A stretch of DNA of 64,000 bases, taken from assembly GCF_001421325.1 (NCBI RefSeq), contig NZ_LMJY01000004.1, positions 1-64,000 on the forward strand, read 5' to 3'. This DNA comes from Novosphingobium sp. Leaf2. GTDB lineage: Bacteria > Pseudomonadota > Alphaproteobacteria > Sphingomonadales > Sphingomonadaceae. This document shows, piece after piece, positions 7,815 through 17,532 of the stretch. Within the stretch, counting starts at the first letter, position 1. Each line of letters opens with the position of its first letter. Below the pieces are notes generated by a model. The model saw nothing but the letters and a program-made list of their open reading frames with translations, was not told the DNA's origin and made no database searches. Both the position numbers and the translations under genes were made by a program.

Positions 7815-10244
7815 CTATCGCACGGAGAGTGCTAGGGCTTCCTGCGGCGCATCCCGCAAATGCACATACAACTTTCCGTTGGTCGGCGGACCGGGAATGG
7901 TGATTGCCGCGCCGGTAAAACCAGCCTGCACCGCATGTCCCTTGCGAAAGGCCGGATCGGTCGCAACGGCTTCGATCAGAAACAAGTCCCGGCCCGTGAC
8001 CGTGCACGTGTCCCCAGCCTTGGCGCAGGTGACACCCGTGATTTGCGGCAGCCGCGCTACGGTGGTCAGCGGCACCCAGTCGCCCGCTCCTGCAGTTTCT
8101 CGAACAAGGCGAAACCGTAAGGGACCGTGCGTTCCCGCCGGAAGGTCCGACGCTTTCAGCGTGGCCACGGCCACATCGGTTCCCGACAGCGTCAGCCCGT
8201 GGCCGCTGGTCAACCGCGCGAGTGTGGGACCATCATCGGTAGCCACTATCTCGATCGCGTCGCTCGCCTGCAGGGGGGCGCCGGCAGCGGCCTTGACCGA
8301 GAATACCAGGTCGGCGGTGTTGGGCAGCAGGTCGCCCGGTTTGATGTCCAACTGTCTGATATCCGGCGCAGGGGCCGCAGGATAGACGGTGCGGTTCAAT
8401 ACCTGCACAACGGGCCGCGCAGGGGCGATGTGGACCGTCATCGAGACGGTGCGACCATCCTGCAGCGCAACGATCGCCTTTGTGGCTGTGTCTTTCGCGG
8501 CGGCCCTGCCACCTGCGCTTGCCTGCAACTGCAGGTGGTCGACCTTCCCGTCCCGCGTCAAACCTGCCGGGGCAAAGTCCAGCCCGTCCATCGTCACCGA
8601 CCGCACTTGATCGAGCCGTTGTCCCGTAAGAACGCCGCGATCATCGCCGGCATGGATCTCTAACCCGTCAAGTCTGCTGGCCTGCACATGCGCCTTCATA
8701 CGCACGAGGACGGGCTCGCTGCCGATCTGGCGTATCTCCACCGTCAGTTCACCGGGCGCGACGCCATCCAGCGGCAGCAAGACGGATAACTTGCCACCGC
8801 TTTGCGCAGTGAATTTGACCGGCTGGGGTGATCCGTCCGCAAGGCGCAGCGCCACACCATCGATGCAGGACGGGGCCACGCCTTCGAGGGTCACCGCGTT
8901 ATCACGCCCGACGACCAACGAGCCGCCGCCATCCGCGACCTTCCAGCCGTTCGTGTCTGGCTGCTCCAGATGAAATTCCGGGCCATCGAAGGACACAAAG
9001 CCCCACTGGCCTTGCAGACGGGCGGTGATGGCGCCGGTAAAGCCGCCAGGCACTGCGCCAGCGCTCAGCACGTAGCCGCCCTGCTCCGCTTGCGCGGTAA
9101 CCGGCACCTCCACGGTCTGCCCGGAAGCAGACGTAAGCCGCGCTTTCATCGCGTGAGCAAAGTCGGTGGAAAATACCAGCGGGGCCCCTTCCACCGGCAG
9201 CACAACGCGGGGGCGGGCGGCGCAGATCGGCCCTGACGCGGTGCTGCGCAGGCGGGGCAGCTTGTCATCCTCCACGGCCGGCAAGGCGGCGAGCATCACG
9301 GACTTGGGCTTGGCGAACGACGGCGCAGCGTTGAGCAGCAAGGACAGGACATCGCCTTTGCGCATCGTGAGCGCAGGCTGATAGTTGAACTGCGGGTTGT
9401 TGAACGCCCCGAAGATCTTGGCGACATCACGCGCCACCGCGATGTAGCTGCTGTAATAGCCTGCGCCTGCCTCCCGCGTATAGCTGAGCTGGATCGCAAG
9501 GTCAGTGGGCGTTCCCGTCAACGTGTCCGCCAGCGAATTGGAATGCAGGTCGCTCAGCACCAGCGCGTCCTTGTTCTGGACGAGGCACGAGGCCTGCTGC
9601 TCGATCACTTTGGACAGGCAATCTTCCTGCAGCTTGATCGACAGGCTGCGCGCCAGTGTTGGCGCAACGCTGCGCAACGCTTCAGGCCGGGTGTCCCCCT
9701 GCGCACCGATCGCGGCGAGGAACGTGGCAAGCCGCGAATGGTCAAGCGAGGCCTGGTTCAGTTCCTGGCTTGCCCGTACAAATTCGCCCGGCTTGCCGCG
9801 CACGGCATCGCTAAGCGCGCCTTTGGCCCCGCCGGTCTGCGGGACCAGCAGCACGACCATCTGGCGCGCGCCTTTGGGCACCATCAGATTGAGCGTGTTT
9901 TCCTTGTCCTTCCCCTTCCAGGTTTCCGCAAAAGACAACCAATCCTTGGGCGGCGGGTTGGTGGCGCCGCGCAGGAAGGCGGACATCAGCAGGAACTGCG
10001 CGCCCTGATCCTTCGGAAACGCACCGCTGACGGTAACCGTGTCCCCTTCGGCAAGGCTGGGCACCTGCGCGATGGGCAGCGTGACGTTGCCGCGCGTCAC
10101 GGCGACACGCAGATCGGGCCCGGTCAGCTCGAACGGGGCGGCATCCCCCAGGGCCGGAACGGAAAGCAGGGCAGCGCCGGCAGCCAGGCAGATCGTTGTC
10201 TTGCGCAAAAAACCTGTTCCTGTTCCATCTTTCGGTTGCGGCAC
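7815..10244 (-). CDS. Large exported protein of unknown function
   Basis: About 800 aa with an N-terminal secretion signal (RKTTICLAAGAALLSVPALG, probable cleavage after GDA), so it acts in the periplasm or outside. The body is rich in Thr, Val, Pro and Gly, with short hydrophobic strands and repeated Ig-like or TIG-like patterns toward the C-terminus (TGRDLFLIEAVATDP, LDGLEIHAGDDRGVLTGQ). A Cys pair near residues 217-228 and another pair near the C-terminus could form disulfides. The first half (residues 40-330) looks like a caspase-free globular domain I do not recognise. The start is uncertain: GTG at 10244, or TTG at 10208, which would begin right at the signal peptide. Confidence 0.75.
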   Translation of the reverse strand: MPQPKDGTGTGFLRKTTICLAAGAALLSVPALGDAAPFELTGPDLRVAVTRGNVTLPIAQVPSLAEGDTVTVSGAFPKDQGAQFLLMSAFLRGATNPPPKDWLSFAETWKGKDKENTLNLMVPKGARQMVVLLVPQTGGAKGALSDAVRGKPGEFVRASQELNQASLDHSRLATFLAAIGAQGDTRPEALRSVAPTLARSLSIKLQEDCLSKVIEQQASCLVQNKDALVLSDLHSNSLADTLTGTPTDLAIQLSYTREAGAGYYSSYIAVARDVAKIFGAFNNPQFNYQPALTMRKGDVLSLLLNAAPSFAKPKSVMLAALPAVEDDKLPRLRSTASGPICAARPRVVLPVEGAPLVFSTDFAHAMKARLTSASGQTVEVPVTAQAEQGGYVLSAGAVPGGFTGAITARLQGQWGFVSFDGPEFHLEQPDTNGWKVADGGGSLVVGRDNAVTLEGVAPSCIDGVALRLADGSPQPVKFTAQSGGKLSVLLPLDGVAPGELTVEIRQIGSEPVLVRMKAHVQASRLDGLEIHAGDDRGVLTGQRLDQVRSVTMDGLDFAPAGLTRDGKVDHLQLQASAGGRAAAKDTATKAIVALQDGRTVSMTVHIAPARPVVQVLNRTVYPAAPAPDIRQLDIKPGDLLPNTADLVFSVKAAAGAPLQASDAIEIVATDDGPTLARLTSGHGLTLSGTDVAVATLKASDLPAGTHGPLRFRLVRETAGAGDWVPLTTVARLPQITGVTCAKAGDTCTVTGRDLFLIEAVATDPAFRKGHAVQAGFTGAAITIPGPPTNGKLYVHLRDAPQEALALSVR

Positions 10245-10320
10245 CCATGCCGCACTAGCCGCTTATGAACGACTTGCACAGCGTGGCTGCCACCTGGCAC
10301 GGGCAAATGCTGCTTTGCGA

Positions 10321-11484
10321 TCACGCAGCCGGCAGAGGCGAATCATTCCGAACTGTGGGAAGGCTAACCGTGAATGTGGTGCCTTGGCCGGCACCGTCAC
10401 TGGCAACCGCGATGGTGCCGCTGTGCAGAGCCACCAACTGCTTGACCAGCGCCAGACCGATGCCAAGCCCGCCGCGCGCACGATTGCGATGGCTGTCCAC
10501 TTGAGCGAAGATATCGAAGATGCGCGGCTGCAGGTCCGCGGGTATGCCTACGCCGTTGTCCGAGATGGCGATTTCCACCTGTTCCCCCACGCATCGCGCT
10601 TTTAGCCCCACCACGCCGCCGGGCGGGGTGTATTTCGCTGCGTTGTTCAAAAGGTTGGCGAGTATCTGGGACAAGCGCGTGAGATCCCCGTCCAGCCACA
10701 CCGGATCGGCGGGCAATTCCACCTCGAACGTGTGCCCCTCCGTCTCGATCGTATGCCGGCTGACATCAAGCGCGGAGGCAACGACATCGGCCAGCGACGT
10801 TCGTTCGATCTTGAGGGAAATCTTGCCTTCGCTCACACGGGTAACGTCAAGGATGTCTTCTACCAGCCGCGCCAGATGCCGCAGCGTGCGTTGCATCTGG
10901 CCGCGTATCTCGTCGCCGCGCGCCGCAGCGCGCGGACGCTCCAGCAGATCGAGGCCGCCCAGCAGCGCCGCCACCGGGTTGCGCAGTTCATGGGCGAGTA
11001 TGGCGAGGAAGCGGTCCTTCTGCCGGTCCGCTTCGCGCAGCGCCGCCGCTGCCCTCGCCAGTTCGTCGCGCTGGGCGGCGATCTGCTGGCGCTGGCGATA
11101 CAGGTCGAAAAACACATCGGCCTTGTGGCGCAGGATCGCCGGCTCGATCGGCTTCTGGATAAAGTCCACGGCGCCGGATTCGTAGCCCCGAAACCGGCGC
11201 TGCGCATCGGTGCTGCCGGCGGTCACGAAAATGATTGGGACGTTGCGCGTGCGCTCGTTGCCGCGCATCAGCTCAGCCAGTTCGAACCCGTCCATCTCGG
11301 GCATCTGCACATCCAGAAACGCCAGCGCAACCTCATGTCGCAGCAGTAGTTCCAGCGCCTCCTCGCCCGAGTTCGCCTTGAGCAGGACCAGGCCTTCGCG
11401 CGCCAGCAGGGCCTCGAGTGCGAGCAGGTTCGCCGGTAGATCGTCGACCAGAAGGAAATTCACAGGCGCCATCGGCTCGCTCAT
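10321..11484 (-). CDS. Receiver-histidine kinase hybrid (REC-HisKA-HATPase)
   Basis: A cytoplasmic 387-aa protein with a receiver domain first (residues 7-125; phospho-acceptor D58 in FLDVQMPEMDG), then a short coiled coil (130-158), then a kinase core with H165 (AHELRNP), N-box (LNNAAKYTP), G1 (SDNGVGIP) and G2 (GGLGIGLALVKQL). Its input is therefore phosphorylation rather than a ligand, as expected for a relay below the large hybrid kinase of the same operon. The ATG at 11484 overlaps the cheB stop by four bases (ATGA), implying translational coupling; longer upstream starts would overlap cheB in another frame. Confidence 0.92.
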   Translation of the reverse strand: MSEPMAPVNFLLVDDLPANLLALEALLAREGLVLLKANSGEEALELLLRHEVALAFLDVQMPEMDGFELAELMRGNERTRNVPIIFVTAGSTDAQRRFRGYESGAVDFIQKPIEPAILRHKADVFFDLYRQRQQIAAQRDELARAAAALREADRQKDRFLAILAHELRNPVAALLGGLDLLERPRAAARGDEIRGQMQRTLRHLARLVEDILDVTRVSEGKISLKIERTSLADVVASALDVSRHTIETEGHTFEVELPADPVWLDGDLTRLSQILANLLNNAAKYTPPGGVVGLKARCVGEQVEIAISDNGVGIPADLQPRIFDIFAQVDSHRNRARGGLGIGLALVKQLVALHSGTIAVASDGAGQGTTFTVSLPTVRNDSPLPAA

Positions 11485-12053
11485 GAATCCACCGCCGCGA
11501 TCAGGCTTTCCACGATCTGGTCGGGGCCCAGCACACAGGCGCTCGGCCACCGCGCCAGCGCGGCTTCGGGCATCGCGCGGGCATAAGCGGTAGCCGGGTT
11601 CTGCACGATCGTGCGCCCGCCGCACAGCCCGATGGCGCGCAGGCCATTGGCTCCGTCTTCGTTTGCCCCGGTCAGGATCACGCCAGTCATCGCAGCGCCA
11701 TAGGCGTCGGCGGCGCTTTCGAACAGGACATCGATGGATGGCCGGGAAAAGAACACGGGATCATCGGTGGACAACGACAGGGTGCGATCGGTTTCGATGA
11801 GCATGTGATAGTCAGGCGGCGCGAAGGTTATCGTGCCGGCAATGACGGGCTGCTTGTCTTCCGCCTCCTGCACCGCGATCCGGCATTTGCCGGCGAACAG
11901 CGTGGCCAGTTCGCTTCTGCGCCCGGGCGGCACATGCACCACCACGAAAACCGGCAGCGGATAAGTCTTGGGCAATGCCGGCAGAATACGCAGCAGCATC
12001 TGGATCGCGCCCGCCGAAGCACCGATCGCCACCGCCCCGCCGGACACGATCAT
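11481..12053 (-). CDS. cheB: Stand-alone CheB-type methylesterase domain
   Basis: A 190-aa catalytic CheB without the usual N-terminal receiver. The triad is visible: S13 in GASAG, H40 in VVHVPPG, D133 in GANEDGANG. Typical CheB removes methyl groups from chemoreceptor glutamates, but no receptor, CheA or CheW is encoded here. It probably works with the neighbouring CheR on the sensory kinase or another protein. The start ATG overlaps the cheR stop (ATGA), and its own stop overlaps the receiver-kinase start, so the three are tightly coupled. Confidence 0.93.
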   Translation of the reverse strand: MIVSGGAVAIGASAGAIQMLLRILPALPKTYPLPVFVVVHVPPGRRSELATLFAGKCRIAVQEAEDKQPVIAGTITFAPPDYHMLIETDRTLSLSTDDPVFFSRPSIDVLFESAADAYGAAMTGVILTGANEDGANGLRAIGLCGGRTIVQNPATAYARAMPEAALARWPSACVLGPDQIVESLIAAVDS

Positions 12054-12877
12054 GCCATGCGCCTCTGGTAGATTTTTTCATCCTTTACGAAATCGACGAA
12101 ATCATCGGCACGCGCCGAAAAGCGCAAGGATTCCTTGGACCCCAGCCCCAGAAACCCGTTGCGGATCAGCGAATCGCTGAACAGGCCCAAGGCGCGGTCC
12201 TGCAACTGCCGGTCGAAATAGATCATCACATTGCGGCACGAGATCAGGTGCATTTCCGAAAATACCGCATCGGTGACGAGGCTGTGGTCGGAGAACACCA
12301 CGCGCTCACGCAAGGACTTGTCGAACACCGCGCCGCCATAGCCAGTGGTGTAGTAATCCGACAGTGACGAGCGACCGCCGGACAAGCGATGGTTCTCGGT
12401 GAAAGCCTGCAATCGGCTGATGGGATAGATGCCCTGCGCGGCCGCATCCAGCGCACTTTGATTGATGTCGGTGGCGTAGAACAAGGTACGATCTTCCAGC
12501 CCCTCCTCCCGAAACAGTATCGCGAAGGAATGCAGTTCCTCGCCGGCGCTGCACCCTGCGATCCACACTTTCAGCGAGGGATAGGTCTTGAGATGCGGGA
12601 CCACCTTTTCCCGAATGGCCCGGAAATAGCCGGGATCGCGAAAGAAGTCGCTGACCTGCACGGTCAACAACCGGACCACCCGCGAAGCCGCCTCCGGGTC
12701 GTGCAGCAGCCGGTCCTGCAGGGCGGAAAACGTCGCCACACCCAGTTGTTGGCGCGCCTGGCGCAAGCGGCGCTTGATGGAGGCCTGCGCGTAATTGCGA
12801 AAGTCGTAATGGTATCGCCGATACAGCGCTTCCAGCAGAAGGCGTATCTCGATGTCCTCGGTGGTGAGTTCATCCAT
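12050..12877 (-). CDS. cheR: CheR-type protein methyltransferase
   Basis: S-adenosylmethionine-dependent glutamate methyltransferase family, 275 aa from the chosen start. The N-terminal helical domain begins ELTTEDIEIRLLLEALYRRY. The AdoMet loop reads WIAGCSAGEELHSFAI and the conserved ISCRNVMIYFDRQLQ motif follows near residue 220. Start choice: ATG 12877 begins close to where homology starts; an in-frame ATG at 12898 overlaps the upstream kinase by 16 bp. Neither has a strong ribosome site, which fits coupling to the kinase stop at 12883. It overlaps cheB by four bases. Confidence 0.92.
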   Translation of the reverse strand: MDELTTEDIEIRLLLEALYRRYHYDFRNYAQASIKRRLRQARQQLGVATFSALQDRLLHDPEAASRVVRLLTVQVSDFFRDPGYFRAIREKVVPHLKTYPSLKVWIAGCSAGEELHSFAILFREEGLEDRTLFYATDINQSALDAAAQGIYPISRLQAFTENHRLSGGRSSLSDYYTTGYGGAVFDKSLRERVVFSDHSLVTDAVFSEMHLISCRNVMIYFDRQLQDRALGLFSDSLIRNGFLGLGSKESLRFSARADDFVDFVKDEKIYQRRMA

Positions 12878-12882
12878 GACGG

Positions 12883-15800
12883 TCAGCGCGGCATCCATAC
12901 CCGGACAAGGGAAAGCAGCTTGTCCACGTCCAGCGGCTTGGCCATGTAGTCGTTCGCGCCAGCCTCGATGCAGCGGTCCTGATCGTCCGGCATGGCCTTG
13001 GCGGTCAACGCGATGATCGGCAGCTTCACCCATTGCCCATCCTTGCGGATGGCGCGCGTCGCGGTAAGACCGTCCATCACCGGCATCATCACGTCCATCA
13101 GCACCAGATCGATGGCGGGCGCGGTGCCGTCCGCTACTTTTGCCAGCGCATCCAGCGCTTCCTGGCCGTTGCGCGCAATTTCGACGCTGGCGCCCTGCGG
13201 CTCCAGAATGTTGGTGAGCGAGAACACGTTGCGCACGTCGTCCTCGACCACCAGGATCCTGCGCCCCTCCAGCACCGCGTCGCGATTGCGGGCCGCGCGG
13301 ATCATGGTCTGCTGCTCGGCAGGCAGTTCGGTGACGACCTGGTGCAGGAATAGCGATACCTCGTCCAGCAGCCGTTCGGGCGAGCGCGCGCCTTTGATGA
13401 TGATGGAATCGGAATACCGGCGCAGCCGCTGCTCATCCGCCGCCGACAAGTCATGGCCGGTGTAGACGATCACCGGCGGAAACGCATACGTGCCCTCCTT
13501 GCTCAGCGTCTCCAGCAGGGTGAACCCGCTCGCATCGGGCAGGTTCAGGTCCAGCACCATGCAATCGAAGGTCTGGTCGCGCAGTGCTTCCAGGCATTGC
13601 GCGGCGGTTGCCACGCCTACCGTTTCGACGCCGCCGCCCGCCAGCAGCCGGCTGACGGCATCGCGCTGCACCGCGTCGTCCTCAACGATGAGGACACGCC
13701 GTTCGGCTGACGCCAGCTTGTCACCCAGTGCTTCCAGCACATCGGCCAGTTCCTCGCGCTTCACCGGCTTTACCAGATAGCCGATCGCGCCCAGCGCCAG
13801 GGCGGTTTGCGTATGATCGCTGCCGGACACCACGTGCACCGGGATGTGCCGCGTTTCCACGTCGCGCTTGAGGCGATCGAGCAGCGCCAGCCCGGACTGG
13901 TCGGGCAGGCCAACGTCCAGCACCACGGCGTTGGGCTTGTGCGTGCGGGCAAGCTGCAGGGCTTCTTCCGCCGTCCCGGTAACGATGCACTGAAAGCGCA
14001 TTTCCCGTGCCATGTCGCGCACGATCCCTGCAAAAATGGCGTCGTCTTCCACCACCAGCAGCGAGCGCTGGGCGTTCTCCAGCCGGTCGCGATCATCTTC
14101 CACCTGCCGCAGAAGCGCTGGGGCATGAGAGCGGCCCTTGCCAGGGAGCGTGGCGGTGGGAAGCGGCGGAGCCACGGACGCACGCGGTACATCACCCACA
14201 CGCTCGGCGTCGCCCTGATAGATCCTGGGGATCGTTAGGGTAAACCGGCTGCCTTCCCCAGCCTTGCTCGTAAGGCCGACCGCTCCGCCCAGCAGGCGCG
14301 CCAGTTCGCGTGAGATCGACAAGCCCAATCCGGTCCCGCCATACTTTCGGCTGACGGTTCCGTCAGCCTGGCGAAACGCTTCGAAAATCGCGGCTTGTTG
14401 CTCTTCGGGGATGCCGATTCCCGTATCCGCCACGGTCAGGCGCAGAGCATCAGGGTCGTCTGCCTCGATTTCCAACCGCACGCTGCCAGACGCGGTAAAC
14501 TTGAAGGCATTGGACAGCAGGTTCTTCAAAATCTGCTCGATCCGCTGGCGGTCCGTCTCGATCTCCGCCGGGCAGCCCGGGGCGATGTCGATCTCGAAGG
14601 CAAGGCCGCGATCCTTGGCGATCGGCTGAAATACCTGCCGCAGGTCCGAGGCCAGGCGTTCGACAAGAAACGCTTCGGGGCGGACCTGCAGGTGGCCTGC
14701 CTCGATTTTCGACAAATCCAGAATGTCGTTGATCAGCGCCAGCAGGTCATTGCCGGCAGACTCGATGGTGCGGGCGAACTGCACCTGTTCATCGGTAAGG
14801 TTCGCCGTCCGGTTGTCACCCAGCAGCTTGGACAGGATCAGCAGGGAATTGAGCGGCGTGCGCAATTCATGGCTCATGTTGGCCAGGAAATCGGACTTGT
14901 ACCGGCTCGCCTGCTCCAGTTCCCTGGCCTTGGCCTCTACCGCCGCGTTGGACCGGGCCAGGTCGTCGCGCTGGTTTTCCAGCAGTTGGGCCTGTTCCTC
15001 CAATTGCGAATTGGTCTGTTCAAGCTCGACCTGCTGCTGCTCCAGGCTCGCCTGTGATTCCTTGAGCGCGCGGCCCTGCTCTTCCAGTTCCTCGTTGGAG
15101 ACGCGCAGTTCCTCGCTTTGCACCTGCAATTCCTCGGCATGGTGCTGAAGCTGCGAGCGATAGCGGGCCGATCGCAATGCGGCGCCGATCTGAGAGGACG
15201 CATCCGCCAGTAATTCCAGCGTCAGCGCATCGACAGTCTGGAAGAAACCGAGCTCGACCACGCCTTCGACACGGCCATCCGAGGACGCTGGCACGATGGC
15301 AAGATGACGCGGTTTATGCTGCCCGAGGGCCGAACCGATGGTGAGATAACCATCGGGAATGTCGGACACGACAATCGCCTCGCCAGCATCCGCCACTTGC
15401 CCCAGCAGCCCCTCGTGCGAGGAAAACCGTTCGACGATGGTGGTTTGCGCCGGCACACCGTAGGATGCCACGCGCCGATAATGCTGGTCAGCCGCGGCGA
15501 ACACCGCGCCGGCCTGCGCGTTTGCGTAGCGCACCAGAAACCCGAGGATGCTGTTGCCAAGCTGCTCGGCGTTCTGGTCTCCCATGAGCACCTCGGCCAG
15601 CCGCACCTGGCCGTTTTGCAGCCATTCGCGACGCGCTGCCGCGAGCCCCGCGCGCCGCACCAGCAGCGCAATCGCCAAGGTCAGACCGATCCCCAGTACG
15701 CAGGAAAGAATGCCGCTGATCGCAGCCGAGCGATACGCTAGGTCCATTTCGACCAGCCGTTCGCGCCGCAAGCGTTCCTCTGCCTGCTGCATGGCGGCAA

Positions 15801-16335
15801 GGCGAGAGCGTATCTCGTCCATCTCCGCCTTGCCGCGATCGGTGCCGACAATCGCCAGCGCGGCCTGCTCGCCCTGATTGCGCCGCGCGGCGATCGTATC
15901 GTGCAACTCCGTCAGCTTCGCATCGATGTGGCGGCGCAGCGGCGCCAGACGCCCCTGTTGCTCGGAGTTGTCTACCGTCAGCTTGGAGATCGTAGCGAAG
16001 TGCGCATCTACGTCCGCAAGCGCGGCGGTATAGGGGTCAAGATATTTGGTATTGCCGGTGAGCAGATACCCGCGCTGCCCCGTTTCCGCATCCTGCAGCG
16101 CCGATGTCAGGTCACCCATCGCCACGATCACATCATGCGAATGGAATATCTTGGCCTGATCGTCACGCAGCGTGCGCAGGTTCATGTACGCGATGGTGCC
16201 GCTGGCGACAAAAAACATGACCGCCAAAAACAGCGCGAACGCAGTTCGCGGATCCAATCCCTGCAGAATGCGGGGGGCATTGCGAACCTGGTTACTGTGC
16301 ATCACCCTGCCATCGAGACGCGCTTGTCCGGACAT
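12883..16335 (-). CDS. Hybrid sensor kinase, CHASE3-GAF-HisKA-HATPase-REC-REC-REC
   Basis: An 1150-aa membrane kinase. TM1 about 33-52, CHASE3-like periplasmic helical domain about 55-200 (ETGQRGYLLTGN is diagnostic), TM2 about 205-226, GAF about 250-390, then a long heptad coiled coil 395-478 (EELQVQSEELRVSNEELEEQ). The kinase core has H489 (MSHELRTPLN), an N-box near 608 and G-boxes at 637 and 666. Three receivers follow with acceptor Asp at about D806, D928 and D1080. Stacked receivers suggest branched relay. It heads the operon with cheR, cheB and the receiver-kinase. Start ATG 16335 lacks a clear RBS; ATG 16302 (after GGCAGGG) is an alternative. Confidence 0.94.
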   Translation of the reverse strand: MSGQARLDGRVMHSNQVRNAPRILQGLDPRTAFALFLAVMFFVASGTIAYMNLRTLRDDQAKIFHSHDVIVAMGDLTSALQDAETGQRGYLLTGNTKYLDPYTAALADVDAHFATISKLTVDNSEQQGRLAPLRRHIDAKLTELHDTIAARRNQGEQAALAIVGTDRGKAEMDEIRSRLAAMQQAEERLRRERLVEMDLAYRSAAISGILSCVLGIGLTLAIALLVRRAGLAAARREWLQNGQVRLAEVLMGDQNAEQLGNSILGFLVRYANAQAGAVFAAADQHYRRVASYGVPAQTTIVERFSSHEGLLGQVADAGEAIVVSDIPDGYLTIGSALGQHKPRHLAIVPASSDGRVEGVVELGFFQTVDALTLELLADASSQIGAALRSARYRSQLQHHAEELQVQSEELRVSNEELEEQGRALKESQASLEQQQVELEQTNSQLEEQAQLLENQRDDLARSNAAVEAKARELEQASRYKSDFLANMSHELRTPLNSLLILSKLLGDNRTANLTDEQVQFARTIESAGNDLLALINDILDLSKIEAGHLQVRPEAFLVERLASDLRQVFQPIAKDRGLAFEIDIAPGCPAEIETDRQRIEQILKNLLSNAFKFTASGSVRLEIEADDPDALRLTVADTGIGIPEEQQAAIFEAFRQADGTVSRKYGGTGLGLSISRELARLLGGAVGLTSKAGEGSRFTLTIPRIYQGDAERVGDVPRASVAPPLPTATLPGKGRSHAPALLRQVEDDRDRLENAQRSLLVVEDDAIFAGIVRDMAREMRFQCIVTGTAEEALQLARTHKPNAVVLDVGLPDQSGLALLDRLKRDVETRHIPVHVVSGSDHTQTALALGAIGYLVKPVKREELADVLEALGDKLASAERRVLIVEDDAVQRDAVSRLLAGGGVETVGVATAAQCLEALRDQTFDCMVLDLNLPDASGFTLLETLSKEGTYAFPPVIVYTGHDLSAADEQRLRRYSDSIIIKGARSPERLLDEVSLFLHQVVTELPAEQQTMIRAARNRDAVLEGRRILVVEDDVRNVFSLTNILEPQGASVEIARNGQEALDALAKVADGTAPAIDLVLMDVMMPVMDGLTATRAIRKDGQWVKLPIIALTAKAMPDDQDRCIEAGANDYMAKPLDVDKLLSLVRVWMPR

Positions 16336-16439
16336 GGCAGCGCAACGGGAATCAATTGCCGCTAAACGCCTTCGACATCAAGGCGTTCCCTGTGCCTAAC
16401 TGACGGAACGAGCACGTGCGTTATGCGTCACGCACGCGA

Positions 16440-17204
16440 TCACCGCGGCACGGCGGAAAACCCCGGCGCACCGGCGATCCGGCGGCGCTTCTCGCCGATT
16501 TCGCGCTTGGCGTTCTCGATCAGTTCAAGCTCCGTGACGGCCAGAAGATCTTCCGATACCCGCATCAGGTGCATGCGCATCGCCAGCCGAGCCTCTTCTG
16601 CCTCCCTTGCGCGCAAGGCATCGTAGATCCGGTGATGTTCGGACGGGCGCGGATTGATCCCAAGCCGCCGCGCCTGCTCGAACATGTGGCGGCACAAGGG
16701 CGAGCGTTCCCGCAAATCCCACAGATGTTCGATGGTCTGCGCCACCAGCGAGCTTTGGGTGCCTTCCGCGATCGCCATGTGGAACTGACGGTCCAGCGCC
16801 AGTTCCTCCGCCGAAGCCGGATCGACCGTTTCCATCCGCTGCAGGATCTCGCCGATCTGCGCCAGTTCAGCCTCGGTCATGACCGTCGCGGCCAGCGCTG
16901 CAGCTTCCCCTTCGAACATCAGCCGCGCCTCGATCAACTCGAACGCGCCGACGTCAAGCTCCGCAGGCACCCGATCGACAGGCAGATCGCCGGAAACGTA
17001 GACGCCCGACCCATGCCGGACCTCCACAAGGCCCCGGATTTCCAAGGCGATCATCGCTTCCCGTACAGTGGGCCGGCTGACCTTGAATTTCTCGGCCAGA
17101 TCGCGCTCTGCCGGCAAACGGGTGCCGGGTCCGTACTGTCCTACACGAATGGACTGTTCGATCTGCTGCGCGAGACGTTGGTAAAGCTTAATTCTTTCGG
17201 CCAT
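16440..17204 (-). CDS. FadR-family transcriptional regulator (GntR superfamily)
   Basis: A 254-aa regulator. The winged helix-turn-helix lies at about 5-72 (GTRLPAERDLAEKFKVSRPT, VREAMIALEIRGLVEVRHGS). An all-helical FCD effector domain follows at about 90-230, with the typical metal-site pattern D-x-x-FH (LDRQFHMAIAEG) and a later HH (SEHHRIYDAL). FCD regulators usually sense an organic acid or acyl-CoA. It has no co-directional neighbour and reads away from the micro-ORF/ilvE region, so its target cannot be named from context. It is probably autoregulated from the 313-bp gap upstream. Confidence 0.9.
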   Translation of the reverse strand: MAERIKLYQRLAQQIEQSIRVGQYGPGTRLPAERDLAEKFKVSRPTVREAMIALEIRGLVEVRHGSGVYVSGDLPVDRVPAELDVGAFELIEARLMFEGEAAALAATVMTEAELAQIGEILQRMETVDPASAEELALDRQFHMAIAEGTQSSLVAQTIEHLWDLRERSPLCRHMFEQARRLGINPRPSEHHRIYDALRAREAEEARLAMRMHLMRVSEDLLAVTELELIENAKREIGEKRRRIAGAPGFSAVPR

Positions 17205-17517
17205 TGCCTACGCATGTCACATGCTACGATCGTCGGCAAGACACCTGACCACTTATCGCCGAGCCCGCAAAATTGTAGGGACAATGGAGGCCGGTCGCGC
17301 ATTAAAACTCGATGCGCGAGCCCGACCGTAGGCCGGTTTATGGCTGGGGATAACCTGACCGAAACCCCGATAATGACGGCAAAAAAATTGTTTTCAAGGC
17401 TTGTTGTGCGATGCGGAATGTATCACATTTCAGGCAAGGCAGCAGTCCCCGGGAAACGCGCCCAGGTGTGAATGTTGCCCCAGCCGCGTCATGCGGTGAT
17501 TATGGCTCAACAGCGCG
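17205..17517. other. Intergenic region upstream of fadR-like gene and micro-ORF
   Basis: About 310 bp without a credible gene. It is more A/T-rich than its surroundings (for example GCAAAAAAATTGTTTTC near 17379) and must contain the divergent promoters of the FadR-like regulator and of the short transcript that begins before 17518. I could not fix -35/-10 boxes with confidence. Confidence 0.4.
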
Positions 17518-17531
17518 AAAGGAGGTGATCC
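17518..17531 (+). promoter_or_regulatory. Shine-Dalgarno fully complementary to the 16S rRNA 3' end
   Basis: AAAGGAGGTGATCC is the exact 14-base reverse complement of the conserved bacterial 16S tail GGATCACCTCCTTT. The GGAGG core is 7 bases from the ATG of an 18-codon micro-ORF at 17533. Ordinary ribosome binding sites pair over 4-7 bases; full-length pairing is very unusual and suggests a special translational role for this leader. Confidence 0.85.
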
Positions 17532-17532
17532 G

